The position numbers and the translations under genes were made by a program. A stretch of DNA of 31,269 bases from Candidatus Neomicrothrix sp. UBA7884 (GTDB lineage Bacteria; Actinomycetota; Acidimicrobiia; Acidimicrobiales; MedAcidi-G1): the NCBI GenBank assembly GCA_002501135.1, contig DLRQ01000039.1:18927-50195 (forward strand), written 5' to 3'. How positions within the stretch are numbered: the stretch's first letter is position 1; each line of letters opens with the position of its first letter. Positions 8,199 through 16,245 of the stretch are shown here, piece by piece. The notes under the pieces were generated by a model. It saw only the letters and a list, made by a program, of their open reading frames with translations. It ran no database searches and was not told where the DNA came from.

Positions 8199-9023
8199 TT
8201 ATCTAGCCTGACAGGAGCGACACCATGTTGTGGTCCGCTGGTCCAGTTGGCGTGTCGCCAGAGCTGCCCCACAGGCCCTGCACGGTTGGCCACCACGCCC
8301 GTAGCAGTCCAGACGCTCCTGGTTGCGCCCCGATTCGCCATCGGGAGTCCGGTAGTCCCGCAGGGTCGTACCGTTGTTGGCGAGCGCCTCGCCCAGTACA
8401 TCCCTGATCGAATCAAGCAGAACAGCGGCCCTCTCGAGGCCAACTCTGCGCGCCGCCGGGTTGATTCGGGCCCTCCACAGGGCCTCATCGGCGTAGATGT
8501 TGCCCACCCCTGCGATCGGTCGCTGCGACAGGAGGTTCGTCTTCACATGGCGTCGGCTGGAACTGAGCGCCGCGTGGAATGCGGCACTGTCCAGCGAGGG
8601 GTCAAACGGTTCGGGCCCCAGCCGGTGCAGGGTTGGAAGAAGGGAGTACTCGCCGGCTACGACAACAGCAAGTCGGCCGAACCGTCGAATGTCCCGGAAT
8701 GCCATGTACATGCCGTCGTCCAGGGACCAGCACGCACGCAGGTAGGGGTCATCGGGAGGGGATTCGCCGACGCTGACGCCGCCGGTCATCCCAAGGTGGA
8801 TCACAAGTTCCTGCGTGGGAACTGGATCGGCTGCTGCAGACATGTGCAGGCCAACCAGCAGGTACTTTCCGCGTCGGTCGATCTGGTTGATCCTGTGGCC
8901 CGTGGCCAGGGAGGCATCGCGGAACCGTGGAGACGGGTGGGTATGGCAGCCGGTTATGCGGGTTCCAACGATGAGGGGCTCCAACTGACGTCTCACCGTC
9001 TCCACCTCGGGCAACTCAGGCAC
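8199..9023 (-). CDS. mutM: Formamidopyrimidine-DNA glycosylase (Fpg/MutM)
   Basis: The enzyme excises 8-oxoguanine and formamidopyrimidines and nicks the abasic site. The 274-residue protein begins with the diagnostic MPELPEVETVRR, in which Pro2 is the Schiff-base nucleophile and Glu3 the acid. Lys53 (RRGKYLLV) fits the conserved damage-recognition Lys, and AGVGNIYADEAL is the helix-two-turn-helix block. The C-terminal zinc finger reads PCRACG then WCRSCQ, with an Arg just before. The GTG start at 9023 is certain from the N-terminal motif, although the frame runs open to 9329. A -10 box six bases upstream makes it a leaderless message. It diverges from the ParA gene. Confidence 0.95.
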   Translation of the reverse strand: MPELPEVETVRRQLEPLIVGTRITGCHTHPSPRFRDASLATGHRINQIDRRGKYLLVGLHMSAAADPVPTQELVIHLGMTGGVSVGESPPDDPYLRACWSLDDGMYMAFRDIRRFGRLAVVVAGEYSLLPTLHRLGPEPFDPSLDSAAFHAALSSSRRHVKTNLLSQRPIAGVGNIYADEALWRARINPAARRVGLERAAVLLDSIRDVLGEALANNGTTLRDYRTPDGESGRNQERLDCYGRGGQPCRACGAALATRQLDQRTTTWCRSCQAR

Positions 9024-9029
9024 CGACCC

Positions 9030-9035
9030 AAGGTA
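9030..9035 (-). promoter_or_regulatory. TANNNT -10 box for leaderless mutM
   Basis: TACCTT on the minus strand, six bases before GTG 9023. This case calibrates the pattern, because the start codon is fixed independently by the PELPEVE motif. Confidence 0.65.
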
Positions 9036-9079
9036 CCGCCCGGCCCGGTGGAGCACCCGGCCGACCGGACCGGTTGGGT

Positions 9080-9085
9080 TAGGTT
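9080..9085 (+). promoter_or_regulatory. TANNNT -10 box for leaderless parA-like gene
   Basis: TAGGTT ends six bases before GTG 9092. The start is fixed independently by the ParA N-terminus, where the Walker motif must begin near residue 10. Confidence 0.6.
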
Positions 9086-9091
9086 TCCCCT

Positions 9092-9916
9092 GTGACCTCA
9101 ATTGCCGTGGTGAACCAGAAGGGCGGTGTCGGCAAGACCACGGTAGTACTGGGTCTGGCCTCGGCGGCAGCCCACCGCGGTATCGAGACCCTCGTCGTAG
9201 ACATCGATCCACAGGGAAACGCCACGACGGGCCTTGGCGTGTTCGAGCCGACCCGCAGCGTCGACTCCGTGCTTGCCGACGAGAGCCCCGGCGGAATCGA
9301 GTCGGTGATGGAGACCACCGCATGGCCACATGACAGCGGCCGGAGGCCCCTGGTGGCCGCCTCCTCGCCTGCGCTCGCAGCCCGTGAACCGCAGTTGGCT
9401 ACCGACCCGCTCGGGGCCCAGGACCGGCTCAGCCAGGCCATGAGCGGCTGTTCGGTACCGCTGGTCCTTGTCGACTGCCCACCCTCTCTCGGCCTTCTCA
9501 CGATCAACGCCCTGTTCGCCGTTGATTCCGTGATGGTCGTAACTGAGCCGGGTGCATGGGCGGTCGACGGGGTCGGACGAATGCTCCAGACAATCAGCCG
9601 TATCCAGAGCCGCCGGATCGACGGTGGTCCCGTGGTCAAGGGCATCGCCATCAACAGGCTTGGCCGCACCCGCGATGGTCGCTACTGGCACGAACAACTG
9701 GACGCCGCATACCCGGGGAAGTGCCTTCCTCCGGTCCACCTGAGGGCCGCAGTCTCTGAGGCCTCCGCCCAGTCGAGGCCGATTCATTCGCTCGGCAGGC
9801 GTGCCGGTGCGTCAGAGGCAGCCGGAGAGTTCGATGTGCTGCTCGATGTGCTGCTCGGGCACGCAGCCACCAACGGCGCCAGCCGCCCCGAATCACCACA
9901 GCAAGGAGAGGCCTGA
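9092..9916 (+). CDS. ParA/MinD-superfamily ATPase
   Basis: The 274-residue protein is a ParA-type ATPase. It has a deviant Walker A motif KGGVGKTT at residues 10-17 with the signature first Lys, VVDIDPQGNATTGLG (switch I) near 35-49, and LVDCPPSLGLLTINAL (Walker B/switch II) near 128-143. Such ATPases dimerise on ATP, bind DNA nonspecifically and position cargo such as chromosomes, plasmids or protein complexes when stimulated by a partner. No ParB or parS-like sequence is seen nearby. Instead the stop overlaps the start of a 120-residue tail-anchored protein, which is therefore the likely partner. The final 20 residues are a disordered tail. It is probably not the main chromosome-segregation ParA, since that is normally linked to parB. 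Confidence 0.88.
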   Translation: MTSIAVVNQKGGVGKTTVVLGLASAAAHRGIETLVVDIDPQGNATTGLGVFEPTRSVDSVLADESPGGIESVMETTAWPHDSGRRPLVAASSPALAAREPQLATDPLGAQDRLSQAMSGCSVPLVLVDCPPSLGLLTINALFAVDSVMVVTEPGAWAVDGVGRMLQTISRIQSRRIDGGPVVKGIAINRLGRTRDGRYWHEQLDAAYPGKCLPPVHLRAAVSEASAQSRPIHSLGRRAGASEAAGEFDVLLDVLLGHAATNGASRPESPQQGEA

Positions 9917-10278
9917 TGGCCGGATACGACCCACAGGCCCGACGAGCCCGACCTTCGGTTACCGACGACAGTCCCGTAGACGACCTGCTCGGTCAGGTGC
10001 TCCCGAAGCCGGATGAACAGGCCGCCGGTGAGCCGGTGGTGCCCGAACCTGTAGCGGCAGCGGTCGAGGATCTGTCATCCGATGGCGGGGCCACTGTGGG
10101 TGGAGCGTCAGCCGGCCGGGAGACGCCGTCTGGTGCCGACCCCCGGCCGCCGTTTGACACCCCACCGGTTGAGATGACCGACGAGAACGCCGACCGCCTG
10201 AGGCGCCTGGCTGTTCTGGGAGCCGTGATCGCCTTTGTGGTGATGCTCTCGGCCCGCCGTCGCCGTAGTCGACGCTGA
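9916..10278 (+). CDS. Small disordered protein with C-terminal membrane anchor, coupled to ParA
   Basis: I do not recognise the family. The 120-residue product begins with an Arg-bearing segment (QARRARPSV, residues 7-15), then an acidic, Pro/Ala/Gly-rich, probably disordered stretch (about 16-90). One hydrophobic helix follows (LAVLGAVIAFVVMLSA, about 98-113), then a basic tail RRRRSRR. This is the profile of a tail-anchored or single-pass inner-membrane protein. Its ATG overlaps the parA-like TGA (TGATG), and AAGGAGAG at 9903-9910 is its ribosome binding site, so the two are translationally coupled. By analogy with ParB-type partners, whose basic N-termini stimulate ParA, the Arg segment could contact the ATPase; that is inference. 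Confidence 0.75.
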   Translation: MAGYDPQARRARPSVTDDSPVDDLLGQVLPKPDEQAAGEPVVPEPVAAAVEDLSSDGGATVGGASAGRETPSGADPRPPFDTPPVEMTDENADRLRRLAVLGAVIAFVVMLSARRRRSRR

Positions 10279-10294
10279 TCCAACTGGCCCCGGT

Positions 10295-11152
10295 TCAGAT
10301 GCCCAGGGCTGCCCTGGCGGGAGCGTCCTTTCGCATTCGGCCCGCCTTTACGCGCCTGACGACTTCTGACCCGCCCTCTTTGCAGATCTCCACGTAGGGG
10401 CACCAGCCGCAGAGTGGGCCCGGGCGAACCTCGAACCGGCCAGAGGAGCAGTCGGCCTCCAGGCTCGCCCAGGACGATGCCAGACCACCGGTGGCCTCGC
10501 CCAGTCCCTCGTCGGTGACCGTTTCCTCGACTGCCTCCTGGCCCAGGTAGAGGAGCCTTACCTGAACAGGGCGCTCGCCGGTGTCTGCCTCGACCGCTGC
10601 CGCATACAGGAGAACCTGTGACAGGGCCTCGGGGCGACGGTTCGGCGTGGGTGCCCTACCAGACTTGTAGTCGGTGATGGCCAGACCGGCATCGGTATTG
10701 TCCATTCGGTCGACTATCCCCCGGAAGGGAACTCCGGCGACCTTGGCGGTCAGGCGCTGTTCGGTGGAGCGGACGTCGACAAGGGCCGGATTTTCGAGGC
10801 CCCAAAGCCCCTCGATCGCCCTCCAGGACTTCCAGCGGAACTCGCGTTCGGCGTCGGGCCCGAGGTTCAGGGCCCGGTAGTCCCGGTGGGCCGAGATGGA
10901 GGGCCAGGCATCGCGGGCCAGTTCCTTTGCCCTCTCGATTGTTCGGAAGGACGGTTCCTCTCCGCAGAGGAGCTCGAGCACCCGATGGGAGAAGGTGCCA
11001 ACCAGAGCCGCCTCGCCTGGCGGGTCTGGAAGTTTGTCGACGTAGCGGTGCTTCCACCTGCGTGGGCACTTGTCGTAGGTGGAAGCCGCCGACGGTGAAA
11101 AGAAGCGCGGAAGGGATGCTGCGGGAGGGGAACCGCTGGGGTCCTCGGTCAT
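10295..11152 (-). CDS. RecB-family/Cas4-like PD-(D/E)XK nuclease with Fe-S cysteines
   Basis: The 285-residue protein carries the RecB-like nuclease core. His56 lies in GTFSHRVLELL, Asp148 in RGIVDRMD, the Asp161-x-Lys163 pair in AITDYKSG, and the QxxxY motif is Gln179/Tyr183 (SQVLLYAA). Four cysteines are placed as in Cas4 and AddB iron-sulfur nucleases: Cys29 (YDKCPRRW) and Cys248, Cys251 and Cys257 (LCGWCPYVEIC). Such enzymes cut single-stranded DNA ends in repair. There is no adjacent helicase, cas1 or cas2, so a CRISPR role is not supported. ATG 11152 is chosen because it follows the ParE stop by 31 bases; longer forms would overlap parE. It probably belongs to the parC-parE transcript. 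Confidence 0.85.
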   Translation of the reverse strand: MTEDPSGSPPAASLPRFFSPSAASTYDKCPRRWKHRYVDKLPDPPGEAALVGTFSHRVLELLCGEEPSFRTIERAKELARDAWPSISAHRDYRALNLGPDAEREFRWKSWRAIEGLWGLENPALVDVRSTEQRLTAKVAGVPFRGIVDRMDNTDAGLAITDYKSGRAPTPNRRPEALSQVLLYAAAVEADTGERPVQVRLLYLGQEAVEETVTDEGLGEATGGLASSWASLEADCSSGRFEVRPGPLCGWCPYVEICKEGGSEVVRRVKAGRMRKDAPARAALGI

Positions 11153-11183
11153 GAGGGGAACGGGGTGTTCGTATCGGCTCGGC

Positions 11184-13307
11184 TCATATGTCGAGGGCGT
11201 CGGGGTCGAGAAGGGAACTGTTGGCCACCAGGTAGTCACGGCGCCTCGCCACATCGGACCCCATGAGGGTTTCGAACAGCGATGCCGTTCGCCTGGCTGC
11301 CTTGGCGTCGTCGATGGTGAGGCGCTTGAGGATGCGGGTGTCCGGATCGAGGGCACACTCGGCCAGTTCGTCGACGTTCATTTCGCCGAGCCCCTTGAAC
11401 CTCTGCCACACCAGGCTCTCGGCCTTGCGCTTCCCCCTGGTCAGCTCGGCCGTGATGTCGTCGCGCTCCTCATCGCTGAACGCCCGGTGGATGGTGTCAC
11501 CGACCCTGCAGGTGAACAGGGGTGGCTGGGCGGCAAAGACGCGGCCCTCGTCGAGGAGAGGTTTCATGAACTCGTGGATGAGGGTCAACAGGAGACAGCG
11601 GATGTGGCTGCCGTCGACGTCGGCATCACAGAGGATGATGATTCGCCCGTAGCGGGAATCATCGATGTTGAACTCCTTGCCGGCACCGGCGCCGACTGCG
11701 GTAAAGAGCGCCTGTGCCTCGGTGTTGTCGAGGACCTGTTTGAGGGTGGCCTTGCCGGCGTTGACCACCTTGCCGCGCAGCGGCAGGATCGCCATGAATC
11801 GGGCGTCGCGTCCGGCCTTGGCAGGCCCAGCTGCTGAGTCGCCCTCAACGATTATCAACTCGGAGTTGGGTCCGTGTTCACGGCAGTCGGCCAGCTTGTC
11901 TGGCATACCGGTTGAGCCCATGCTGGCGGCACGGCGCTTGGTCTCGAGCAGTTGCTTGGAACTGACCCTGTTGATTACGGCGTTGGCGAGCTTGTCGCGG
12001 ACTGCGTTGATGTGGGTCTTTGGTCCTCCACCGCCGAACCAGTCAGCGAAGCCCTGCTTGACGATGTCGTAGACGATCTTCTCGACGGCCGGCGTACCCA
12101 ACTCCTGCTTGGTCTGTCCCCTGAACTGTGGTTCGGCGACGGTGACCTTTATCGCTGCAACCATGCCCTCCTGGATGTCGTCCTTGGTGGCCCTGTGCTT
12201 GTTGTCCTTGGCCAGCTTTGCCAGCTTGCGCGTGTCCTTGAGGAGGATGTCGTTCACCGCACGTGTGGCCGCCCGCTCGAAGCCGGCAACGTGGGTGCCG
12301 CCCTGGCTGGTGGGGATGGTGTTCACAAAGGACTGCAGGTTGGTTTCGAAGCCGGCGACCCACCTGACGGCTACCTCCACGGTGCACTCGCGCTCAACGT
12401 CGCTCATCTTGCCGTCGACAGGGACACGCTCTGTGAAGGTGTCGATTCCGGAGAGGGTGATGATCTCGGAGGTGTTGCCGCCAGATGAGTTGTGGTCGAC
12501 GAGGTCGGCGAGGCCGCCACGTGAGATGAACTCGAACGGCTCCCCGCCACCGGCCCGCTTGTCGGTGATGCGGACTTTGACGCCTGGTACGAGGAAGCAG
12601 GCCTGGATGACCCGCTCGCGTATCAGGTCGGCGTCGATGGTGGCGTCGGCATCAAAGATGTCGGGGTCGTGCCAGAAGCGGATACGGGTTCCGGATTTGG
12701 TCTTTGCCGTCCGCTTCACCTTGGCGAGCTGGTGGCCGGCCTTGAACGAGGAGCCGCTGAACTGTCCGGCGACCCTGTCTCTGAAGGCGAGCTCATGGGT
12801 GTGGCCGTCGCGGTCGACCTGGGCCACGAGCTTGGATGAGAGGGCGTTGACGACCGATGCGCCGACACCGTGCAGGCCACCTGAGGCTCCGTAGGCGCTT
12901 CCGCCGAACTTGCCACCGGCATGCAGCTCGGTGAGCACCACCTCGAGGGCTGAGACCTTGCGCTTTGCGTGGATGTCGACAGGGATGCCGCGTCCGTTGT
13001 CGGAAACCTCGACGGAACGGTCTCGATGGAGAGTGATGTCGATTCGGGTGGCAAACCCTGCAGCTGCCTCGTCGACGGCGTTGTCGAGGAGTTCCCAGAC
13101 AAGGTGCATGAGCCCGGGGCTGCCGGTTCCGCCGATGTACATGCCGGGCCGCTTCCGTACGGCTTCGAGCCCCTCGAGGGTCTTTATGGCGTCTGCGTCG
13201 TATCCGTTGCCGGAGCCGTTGGTGCCGCCGGTCTTCTTCCTGGGCTTGTCTGCCCCAGAGGCCCTTCCGGGCCTGGGCGCAGTGGTCTTTGCCGCCACCT
13301 TCACCAC
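11184..13307 (-). CDS. parE: DNA topoisomerase IV subunit B (ParE), type IIA ATPase subunit
   Basis: The 707-residue protein has a GHKL ATPase domain (Glu72 and Asn76 in WELLDNAVDEA, Asp103 in SDNGRGIP, GGLHGVGASVVNAL), a transducer domain with Lys400 in the QTK loop (RGQTKQELG), and a Toprim domain (IIVEGDSAAG with Glu488; DADVDGSHIR with acidic 561-565). QRFKGLGEM near the C-terminus is conserved. It supplies ATP hydrolysis for decatenating replicated chromosomes together with ParC. The GTG start at 13307 overlaps the parC stop by seven bases; the next codon is also GTG (13304), giving a four-base GTGA overlap, and either may be used. I call ParE rather than GyrB because the partner lacks an evident GyrA box. 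Confidence 0.88.
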   Translation of the reverse strand: MVKVAAKTTAPRPGRASGADKPRKKTGGTNGSGNGYDADAIKTLEGLEAVRKRPGMYIGGTGSPGLMHLVWELLDNAVDEAAAGFATRIDITLHRDRSVEVSDNGRGIPVDIHAKRKVSALEVVLTELHAGGKFGGSAYGASGGLHGVGASVVNALSSKLVAQVDRDGHTHELAFRDRVAGQFSGSSFKAGHQLAKVKRTAKTKSGTRIRFWHDPDIFDADATIDADLIRERVIQACFLVPGVKVRITDKRAGGGEPFEFISRGGLADLVDHNSSGGNTSEIITLSGIDTFTERVPVDGKMSDVERECTVEVAVRWVAGFETNLQSFVNTIPTSQGGTHVAGFERAATRAVNDILLKDTRKLAKLAKDNKHRATKDDIQEGMVAAIKVTVAEPQFRGQTKQELGTPAVEKIVYDIVKQGFADWFGGGGPKTHINAVRDKLANAVINRVSSKQLLETKRRAASMGSTGMPDKLADCREHGPNSELIIVEGDSAAGPAKAGRDARFMAILPLRGKVVNAGKATLKQVLDNTEAQALFTAVGAGAGKEFNIDDSRYGRIIILCDADVDGSHIRCLLLTLIHEFMKPLLDEGRVFAAQPPLFTCRVGDTIHRAFSDEERDDITAELTRGKRKAESLVWQRFKGLGEMNVDELAECALDPDTRILKRLTIDDAKAARRTASLFETLMGSDVARRRDYLVANSSLLDPDALDI

Positions 13308-15718
13308 CTCGCTGGTCCGAGGGCCAGCACCTGGCGCTCGGTTGATGTGCTGACGAGGTCACGTCGGCCCGGTTCGAGGATGAGCGGCACCGGGTTGGGG
13401 TCGGCCTTGGATGGATCCTCGTCGGATGCCATTACAGCCAGGAGGCCCAGTGGTTCTCCGACCTCCATGAGCGTTACCAGGGCGCCGTCGGCAAGTCTGG
13501 TGACCCTTACCCCGACGCCGCCGCGGCCGCGGGAATCGAGTTCTCCCATGGGGGTGGCTTTTGCACAGGAGTCGTTGGTGACGGTGATCAGGGCCTCATC
13601 GCCGATAGTCGCCGCCGCACCGATGACGGTTGCGTCGGCCCGAAGTTTCATTCCGGCGACCCCTGCTGCACCGCGCCCCTGGATGCTGATGGCGTCTATG
13701 GGTGTGCGCAGTACCTGGGCGTCGGAGGCCACCATGACCATGTCGACCTCGGGTGGGGAGCAGAACGCAGCAGCCAGGCGGTCGCCCTGCTTGAGCTTTA
13801 TCAACTGTTTTCCGGTTGTGGTTCCGGCGACCTCGTCGAGGGTGAGGCGCTTTGCCACGCCTCCGGCACTGACCAGAATCAGGGGTTCGGCGCCGTCGGA
13901 CACGATGGTCAGGATGGACTCACCTCGGTTGGTGCCGAAGATCTGGGTTGCCGAGCTGCCGCGCGCGCGCCCGCCTCCGTCTGCGAGTTCGGCTGCGAGG
14001 ACCTGGAGGGCACGTCCCTCTGACGTGACGGCGGTGACCTTGGCGGTTGTCCGGCTGATGATTGAGGCGACGAGAACGTCGTGGCGCCCCGGGGTGGCCC
14101 TGCGTGCTCCGTCAATCGGAAGGCGGCCGATCTGGCCCGAGGTGGTGAGAGTGACGACGCAGGCTTCGTCGGCGACGTCGTCGGCGACCTCGTTGGCCTC
14201 AAAGACAGGGAGGTCGTCGGGATGGGTGATCTCGGTGAGGCGGGGCCGTCCGAACTGCTCGACGGCCCCGGCCAGCTCGGTGAGCACCAGCGTGCGGCGT
14301 CGTTGCTCTGAGCCCAGCAGTTTCTTCAGGTCGGCGATGTCGGCGGTGAGATGGTCTCGCTCATCTGCGAGGCGTCTGGTCTCGAGTGCAGTGAGCCGCT
14401 TGAGGGGCATGTCGAGGATGTGATCGGTCTGGATGCGGCTCAGCTTGAACCGCTTAATCAACTGCTTGCGGGCGGCGGCGGTGTCCTCGGAACCCCGGAT
14501 GACTGCAACGACCTCGTCTATGGAATCGAGTGCTGTGAGCAGGCCGGTCACAATGTGGAGCCTGTCCTCGGCCCTGGCTATCCGGTGCTTCGTGCGTCGG
14601 ACGATTACCGAGAGCCGGTGCCCGATGTACTCGTTGCAGAGGTCGTAGATGCCGAGCGTGCGTGGTTCGCCGTCGACGAGCACCACGTTGTTGATGCCGA
14701 AGGTCTCCTCAAGGGGTGTGAACCGGTAGAGCTCTCCAAGCACCGCCTGCGGGTTGTGCCCCGACTTGACGGTTATCTGGATTCGCAGGCCCGTTGATCG
14801 GTCGGAGAGGTTCTTGAAGTCGGAGATTCCCTGAACCTTGTCGGTTTCGACGAGTTCCTTCAGCTTGGCGATGACCCGTTCGGGTCCGACCTGATAGGGG
14901 AGTTCGGTGACGACGATTGCCTGTTTGCCGCGGCCGGCCTGTTCTACGTGTGCCCGGGCCCGTACCCGGATGGTTCCCCTGCCGGTCTCGTACGCCTCAC
15001 GGATGCCGTCGTCTATGACGATGCCGCCGCTGGGGAAGTCGGGGCCGGGGAGGACCTTCAACAGTTCGTCGATGGTCGGCTTCGGCCGACGTTTCTTCAT
15101 TACCAGCGAGACCGCCGCATGGACCTCGGCAAGGTTGTGCGGGGCCATGTTGGTTGCCATTCCGACGGCGATTCCGGTGGTGCCGTTCAGCAGCAGGCCG
15201 GGGAGCAGGGCCGGCAGGGCGACGGGTTCCTCTGATTCGCCGTCGTAGGTGGGTCGGAAGTCGACCGTGCCCTCGTCGAGTTCGCTGACCATGGCCATGG
15301 CCGCCTCGGTGAGGCGACATTCGGTGTAGCGGGGTGCCGCCGGTGGATCGTCGAGGGATCCGAAGTTGCCCTGGGGGTCGACCATGGTGATGCCACGGGC
15401 GAAGCCCTGGCCCATTCGGACAAGGGCGTCGTAGATGGCGGCATCGCCGTGTGGGTGGTAGCGGCCCATGGTGTCGCCGACCACACGTGCGCTCTTGCGG
15501 TGGGGGGTGTCGGGGCGGATGCCCATTCTGAGCATGGCGTAGAGGATTCGTCGTTGTACCGGCTTGAGGCCGTCGCGAACGTCGGGTATGGCCCTTGATG
15601 TGATTACCGAGAGGGAGTAGGCGAGAAAGGACTCTTTCAGTTCCTCGTCGACCGGCACGTCGACGATCTCACGGGCGAAGGTCGGTTCTTCGGGTAGGAG
15701 TTGTTGTTGTGTGCCCAT
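13301..15718 (-). CDS. parC: DNA topoisomerase IV subunit A (ParC), type IIA cleavage subunit
   Basis: The 805-residue protein has the breakage-reunion domain (DVRDGLKPVQRRILYAM near 46-62), catalytic Tyr131 in APRYTECRL, a coiled-coil segment around 430-470, and a C-terminal beta-pinwheel. The canonical GyrA box QRRGGKG is not visible, which favours topoisomerase IV over gyrase. The quinolone-determining region reads HGDAAIYDALV: Ala93 occupies the usual Ser site, while Asp97 keeps the acidic site. The ATG start at 15718 is supported by a GGAGGAG ribosome binding site upstream. parE begins before this gene ends, so the subunits are translationally coupled. Confidence 0.88.
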   Translation of the reverse strand: MGTQQQLLPEEPTFAREIVDVPVDEELKESFLAYSLSVITSRAIPDVRDGLKPVQRRILYAMLRMGIRPDTPHRKSARVVGDTMGRYHPHGDAAIYDALVRMGQGFARGITMVDPQGNFGSLDDPPAAPRYTECRLTEAAMAMVSELDEGTVDFRPTYDGESEEPVALPALLPGLLLNGTTGIAVGMATNMAPHNLAEVHAAVSLVMKKRRPKPTIDELLKVLPGPDFPSGGIVIDDGIREAYETGRGTIRVRARAHVEQAGRGKQAIVVTELPYQVGPERVIAKLKELVETDKVQGISDFKNLSDRSTGLRIQITVKSGHNPQAVLGELYRFTPLEETFGINNVVLVDGEPRTLGIYDLCNEYIGHRLSVIVRRTKHRIARAEDRLHIVTGLLTALDSIDEVVAVIRGSEDTAAARKQLIKRFKLSRIQTDHILDMPLKRLTALETRRLADERDHLTADIADLKKLLGSEQRRRTLVLTELAGAVEQFGRPRLTEITHPDDLPVFEANEVADDVADEACVVTLTTSGQIGRLPIDGARRATPGRHDVLVASIISRTTAKVTAVTSEGRALQVLAAELADGGGRARGSSATQIFGTNRGESILTIVSDGAEPLILVSAGGVAKRLTLDEVAGTTTGKQLIKLKQGDRLAAAFCSPPEVDMVMVASDAQVLRTPIDAISIQGRGAAGVAGMKLRADATVIGAAATIGDEALITVTNDSCAKATPMGELDSRGRGGVGVRVTRLADGALVTLMEVGEPLGLLAVMASDEDPSKADPNPVPLILEPGRRDLVSTSTERQVLALGPARW

Positions 15719-15875
15719 TGTCCTAGTTCTCCTCCGGATCCTGGTTCTGTTCCGGGTTCTACAGCGGGGGTGGTGTGGTCATCTGGCCTCAGCCGGTGGC
15801 CGGGGGTCAGACGGGTTGGCTCGTCTAACCCTGCTCACGTGATCATGCCTATCGCATGTGACAGGCCCGGGAGGG
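15719..15875. other. Intergenic region upstream of parC
   Basis: This 157-base gap between the 105-aa unknown gene and parC holds the parC ribosome binding site. A short inverted repeat AGACG...CGTCT is present around 15810-15827. I see no gene or clear -10 box. Confidence 0.4.
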
Positions 15876-16193
15876 TCAGCGTGGAATGCGGCAGCGGGAC
15901 ACACCGGTCACGAGCTGGTCGAGGGTGTCGAGCAGCTTCACGCCACCCACGGTGCGCAGACGGGCTGTGTCGCCGGCGGTCCATGGCCGGTCGATCGTGG
16001 TTGGTTCAAGGCCTGCTGCCCGCCAGGTGTCGCCCAGCATTCGAAGGGCTGAGTCGACGCCCGGATCTCCGCAGGCGGCGAGGATTTCGCCCGCCTCGCT
16101 GGTGTCGACCGGGGGGTTGTTGCTGCCGCCGGGCTCGGACAGCGTGCCGAGCCTGAAACGGAGTGCTTCGGCGGCGATTCGGGCGTGGTTCAT
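15876..16193 (-). CDS. Conserved-looking hypothetical protein, 105 aa
   Basis: I do not recognise this protein. It starts MNHARIAAEALRFRLGTL, has a Gly/Asn/Pro-rich loop (GGSNNPPVDTSEAGEILAAC), and is otherwise predicted mostly helical and soluble with no signal peptide or membrane helix. Codon use and orientation fit the surrounding genes, and no competing frame fills this stretch. A minus-strand TAACTT box ends eight bases before ATG 16193, close to the leaderless spacing used elsewhere in the window. It lies between the ferrochelatase and parC genes and could be transcribed with either. Confidence 0.55.
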   Translation of the reverse strand: MNHARIAAEALRFRLGTLSEPGGSNNPPVDTSEAGEILAACGDPGVDSALRMLGDTWRAAGLEPTTIDRPWTAGDTARLRTVGGVKLLDTLDQLVTGVSRCRIPR

Positions 16194-16201
16194 TGCCTTC
16201 A

Positions 16202-16207
16202 AAGTTA
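16202..16207 (-). promoter_or_regulatory. Possible -10 box for the 105-aa gene
   Basis: TAACTT on the minus strand lies eight bases before ATG 16193, slightly wider than the 6-7 base spacing elsewhere, so it is less certain. Confidence 0.35.
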
Positions 16208-16245
16208 CCCACCCCGGTTTCACCGGTCGTGGACCCTGAGGGCTG

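Noticed and set aside
9092..10278. Plasmid or chromosome partition locus (parAB/parS) near an origin
   Set aside because: No ParB, no parS-like 16-base palindrome, and no dnaA, rnpA or gid genes nearby; the partner is a tail-anchored protein.
10295..11152. Cas4 and a nearby CRISPR system
   Set aside because: The nuclease has Cas4-like cysteines, but no repeats, cas1 or cas2 are present; RecB-family repair nuclease is the simpler reading.
12969..14423. 484-codon plus-strand open frame across parE/parC
   Set aside because: Antisense to well-conserved topoisomerase IV genes; Ser/Arg/Pro-rich low-complexity product typical of a GC-rich shadow frame.
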